Shown piece after piece: positions 62,582-64,000 of a DNA stretch of 64,000 nucleotides; the stretch's first letter is position 1; each line of letters begins with the position of its first letter. Below the pieces are notes generated by a model that was not told the DNA's origin, did no database searches, and worked only from the letters and a program-made list of their open reading frames with translations. A program made the position numbers and the translations under genes. The DNA is from a bacterium (GTDB lineage: Bacteria; Bacillota; Bacilli; Lactobacillales; Streptococcaceae): contig CAJNCI010000006.1 in NCBI GenBank assembly GCA_905221215.1, forward strand, positions 35,925 to 99,924. The letters run 5' to 3'.

Positions 62582-63346
62582 TTAAAACTTTCCTCGATTG
62601 GTCAAGTCTTCTACCTTAGGCATAAGTTCCTTATTATCCCAATGCTCCACAATTTTACCGTTTTCTAGTCGGAAGATATCATACTGTGCATAGGCAAGGC
62701 CATCAATTTGAGTTTGACCATAACTAACCACATAGTTTCCTTGTCCCAAAAGCTGGAAAACAAAGTCGAAAGTGACACCATGTTCAGCCACATAGTTTTT
62801 ATAAGCAGCACTTCCTTGGCCAATCTCATGATTATGCTGAATCAAATCATCTGCCACATAATCACTCCACTGCTCCAGTTCCCTATTTTGAAAAATTTCT
62901 GTCAAGAAACGGCGAACCAACTTTTTATTTTCTGCTGTTTTGTCCAAATCCTTGATCTCAAAATCTCCAAAGATCTGGTCTAACTGTCCATTTTCTGGAG
63001 CACGATAGTAGTCAATGACATCCCAATGCTCCACGATACGTCCATTCTCATCTGCACGGAAAGTATCTGTCGTCACCCATTGTGCTTCCCCACCATTCAG
63101 ATATTGATGAACATGAACAAAGACCAGATTGCCATCCTCAATAGTACGGACAATCTTCATCTGACGCTCGGGATGGCGCTCGAAGAAATTTGCAAAGAAG
63201 GCCGCAAACCCTTCTTTCCCGTCAGGTACACCTGTCGAGTGTTGGATATAAATATCCCCTACAGACTGGGCTTGAGCCTCAGCAACTCGTCCATCTTGGA
63301 TAGCATGAATGTAGAGGTTGTGAGCATTTTTCACTTGTTGTGACAT
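62582..63346 (-). CDS. Tandem SnoaL-like (NTF2-fold) protein
   Basis: This 254-aa protein has two similar domains. Each ends in the pattern GRIVEHWDVIDYY (about 100-112) or GKIVEHWDNKELMP (about 230-243), the hallmark of SnoaL-like polyketide-cyclase/NTF2-fold proteins. No signal peptide. The biochemical role is unknown. It lies between the MarR regulator (three-base gap) and proV (14-base gap), so it is co-expressed with choline uptake. A function in choline or quaternary-amine metabolism would be inference. Confidence 0.82.
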   Translation of the reverse strand: MSQQVKNAHNLYIHAIQDGRVAEAQAQSVGDIYIQHSTGVPDGKEGFAAFFANFFERHPERQMKIVRTIEDGNLVFVHVHQYLNGGEAQWVTTDTFRADENGRIVEHWDVIDYYRAPENGQLDQIFGDFEIKDLDKTAENKKLVRRFLTEIFQNRELEQWSDYVADDLIQHNHEIGQGSAAYKNYVAEHGVTFDFVFQLLGQGNYVVSYGQTQIDGLAYAQYDIFRLENGKIVEHWDNKELMPKVEDLTNRGKF

Positions 63347-63349
63347 GGT

Positions 63350-63793
63350 TTAAACCTCATTTTCACCCTCTTTCAGATTAGCCAAAATTCTTTCTTGAAA
63401 GGCTTCAAACTGCCGAATTTCTTCCTCGGTGAATCCTTTATAAAAAATCGTATCCAATTTCTGACTGACACGATGTCCCACTTCTTTCTGAGAATGCCCC
63501 AAGTCTGTTAGAACTAAATACTTCTTACGCTTATCTTCTCCACATGGACTAACAGTTACAAGATTTTGTTCCTCTAGTTTTTTTATCATAGTCGTCAGCG
63601 TATTATTAGCAAGACCAGTTGCCAAAGCAATATCTGTCGCAGTTGCACAGCCAGTTTCACTATTCCATAAAACCGCTAAAATCTTGCCCTGCTCACTCCG
63701 ATAAAGAGCTTCAGGATCTTGGCTCAGTAACTTTTGAAAAATCCGCCCATTCAACAAACGAATATGATGGGCTAGCAAATGACTATCTTTCAT
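63350..63793 (-). CDS. MarR-family regulator of the choline uptake operon
   Basis: This 147-aa winged-helix regulator has ALATGLANNTLTTMIKKLEE (recognition helix) and wing VSPCGEDKRKKYLVLTDLG, typical of MarR. First gene of the operon MarR-SnoaL-proV-proWX. The promoter upstream is flanked by two TTTCGAT-type inverted repeats, so autorepression is likely. The ligand is not known; choline or a related compound would be logical but is not shown. Confidence 0.87.
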   Translation of the reverse strand: MKDSHLLAHHIRLLNGRIFQKLLSQDPEALYRSEQGKILAVLWNSETGCATATDIALATGLANNTLTTMIKKLEEQNLVTVSPCGEDKRKKYLVLTDLGHSQKEVGHRVSQKLDTIFYKGFTEEEIRQFEAFQERILANLKEGENEV

Positions 63794-63808
63794 AACACCT
63801 CCAATTTA

Positions 63809-63880
63809 TTTCGATATCGAAAAGAATAAAACAATTGTAACACTCATTATTCCAACTGTCAACTATTTCGATTTGGAAAT
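63809..63880 (-). promoter_or_regulatory. Promoter and two MarR operators of the choline uptake operon
   Basis: Minus-strand TTGACA (plus 63857-63862) and TACAAT (plus 63834-63839) are 17 bp apart. A perfect palindrome TTTCGATATCGAAA (63809-63822) lies between promoter and start codon. A diverged copy TTTCGATTTGGAAA (about 63866-63879) lies just upstream of the -35. Confidence 0.78.
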
Positions 63881-63904
63881 AATTTTTTCTAGTAAAAAAA
63901 TCTC

Positions 63905-63986
63905 CTACACAAGGTAGAAGATTGGCTCTATAATATTTGTAGTGGGTAAATCCCCTATAGATATTATGGAGCCTATTTTTGTGTAG
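63905..63986. repeat. Long nested inverted repeat, possible insertion-sequence end or MITE
   Basis: Outer arms CTACACAA (63905-63912) and TTGTGTAG (63979-63986) enclose inner arms GGCTCTATAATAT (63924-63936) and ATATTATGGAGCC (63961-63973). A further GTAGTGGG/TCCCCTA pairing lies at the tip. It could be the end of an ISL3-like element that continues beyond the window, or a stand-alone palindromic element. No coding frame is visible in the remaining bases. Confidence 0.5.
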
Positions 63987-64000
63987 AAAAAAAGTCCCAT

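Overview
The window looks like the chromosome of a mitis-group streptococcus, Streptococcus pneumoniae or a very close relative. Support comes from BOX repeats, a choline-binding surface protein, a competence cin-box, the sczA/czcD pair, a T-box-controlled trp operon, a guanine-riboswitch xpt-pbuX operon and the proV/proWX choline uptake genes. Most genes lie on the minus strand. The species call is from recognition of the sequence, not a database search.

Layout. 1-9752: housekeeping genes (queF end, aquaporin, pepF, rsmE, prmA, NUDIX, M50 protease, rarA), then 6S RNA and tRNA-Lys(CTT). 9741-20291: a 10.55 kb integrative mobilizable element in the tRNA-Lys 3' end. It has a 13-bp att duplication, tyrosine integrase, DUF771 protein, Rep_trans-type relaxase, oriT-like inverted repeat, a short FtsK-like ATPase with a separate membrane partner, an unknown cargo gene behind a triplicated promoter repeat, a choline-anchored surface-exclusion-like protein and an XRE regulator. 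20498-26104: an ABC-type sucrose/fructoside operon with its LacI regulator, bracketed by 47-bp direct repeats.

26303-35520: GNAT protein, late-competence prepilin peptidase pilD, then trpEGDCFBA. The trp operon is preceded by a second trpB, and each of the two blocks has its own T-box. 35521-41093: aminotransferase and phosphoglycosyl transferase of probable teichoic-acid (AATGal) synthesis, and a heterodimeric ABC exporter. 41300-44475: DUF421/DUF3290 pair and a small immunity-like operon (CPBP protease, SdpR, SdpI) bounded by 35-bp direct repeats. 44525-53038: exoA, VOC protein, xpt-pbuX, thioesterase, and the gal operon with an inserted HAD phosphatase gene plus divergent galR. 53164-54723: czcD and sczA.

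54877-60325: a foreign block. pnuC is cut off at its 5' side next to an ISS1-like transposase fragment, which is fused in frame to the end of a lactococcal-type plasmid repB. Decayed repX and hsdS follow, then a complete, visibly more GC-rich ECF transporter operon (S, T, two ATPases) resembling lactobacillus DNA. 60326-63793: an operon for a MarR regulator, a SnoaL-like protein and the ProV/ProWX choline transporter. The window ends in a long inverted repeat that may be an insertion-sequence end.

The least understood material is the cargo of the tRNA-Lys element (14655-16567), the coupling-protein split in the same element, and the imported ECF cassette with its structured leader and asymmetric ATPase pair.
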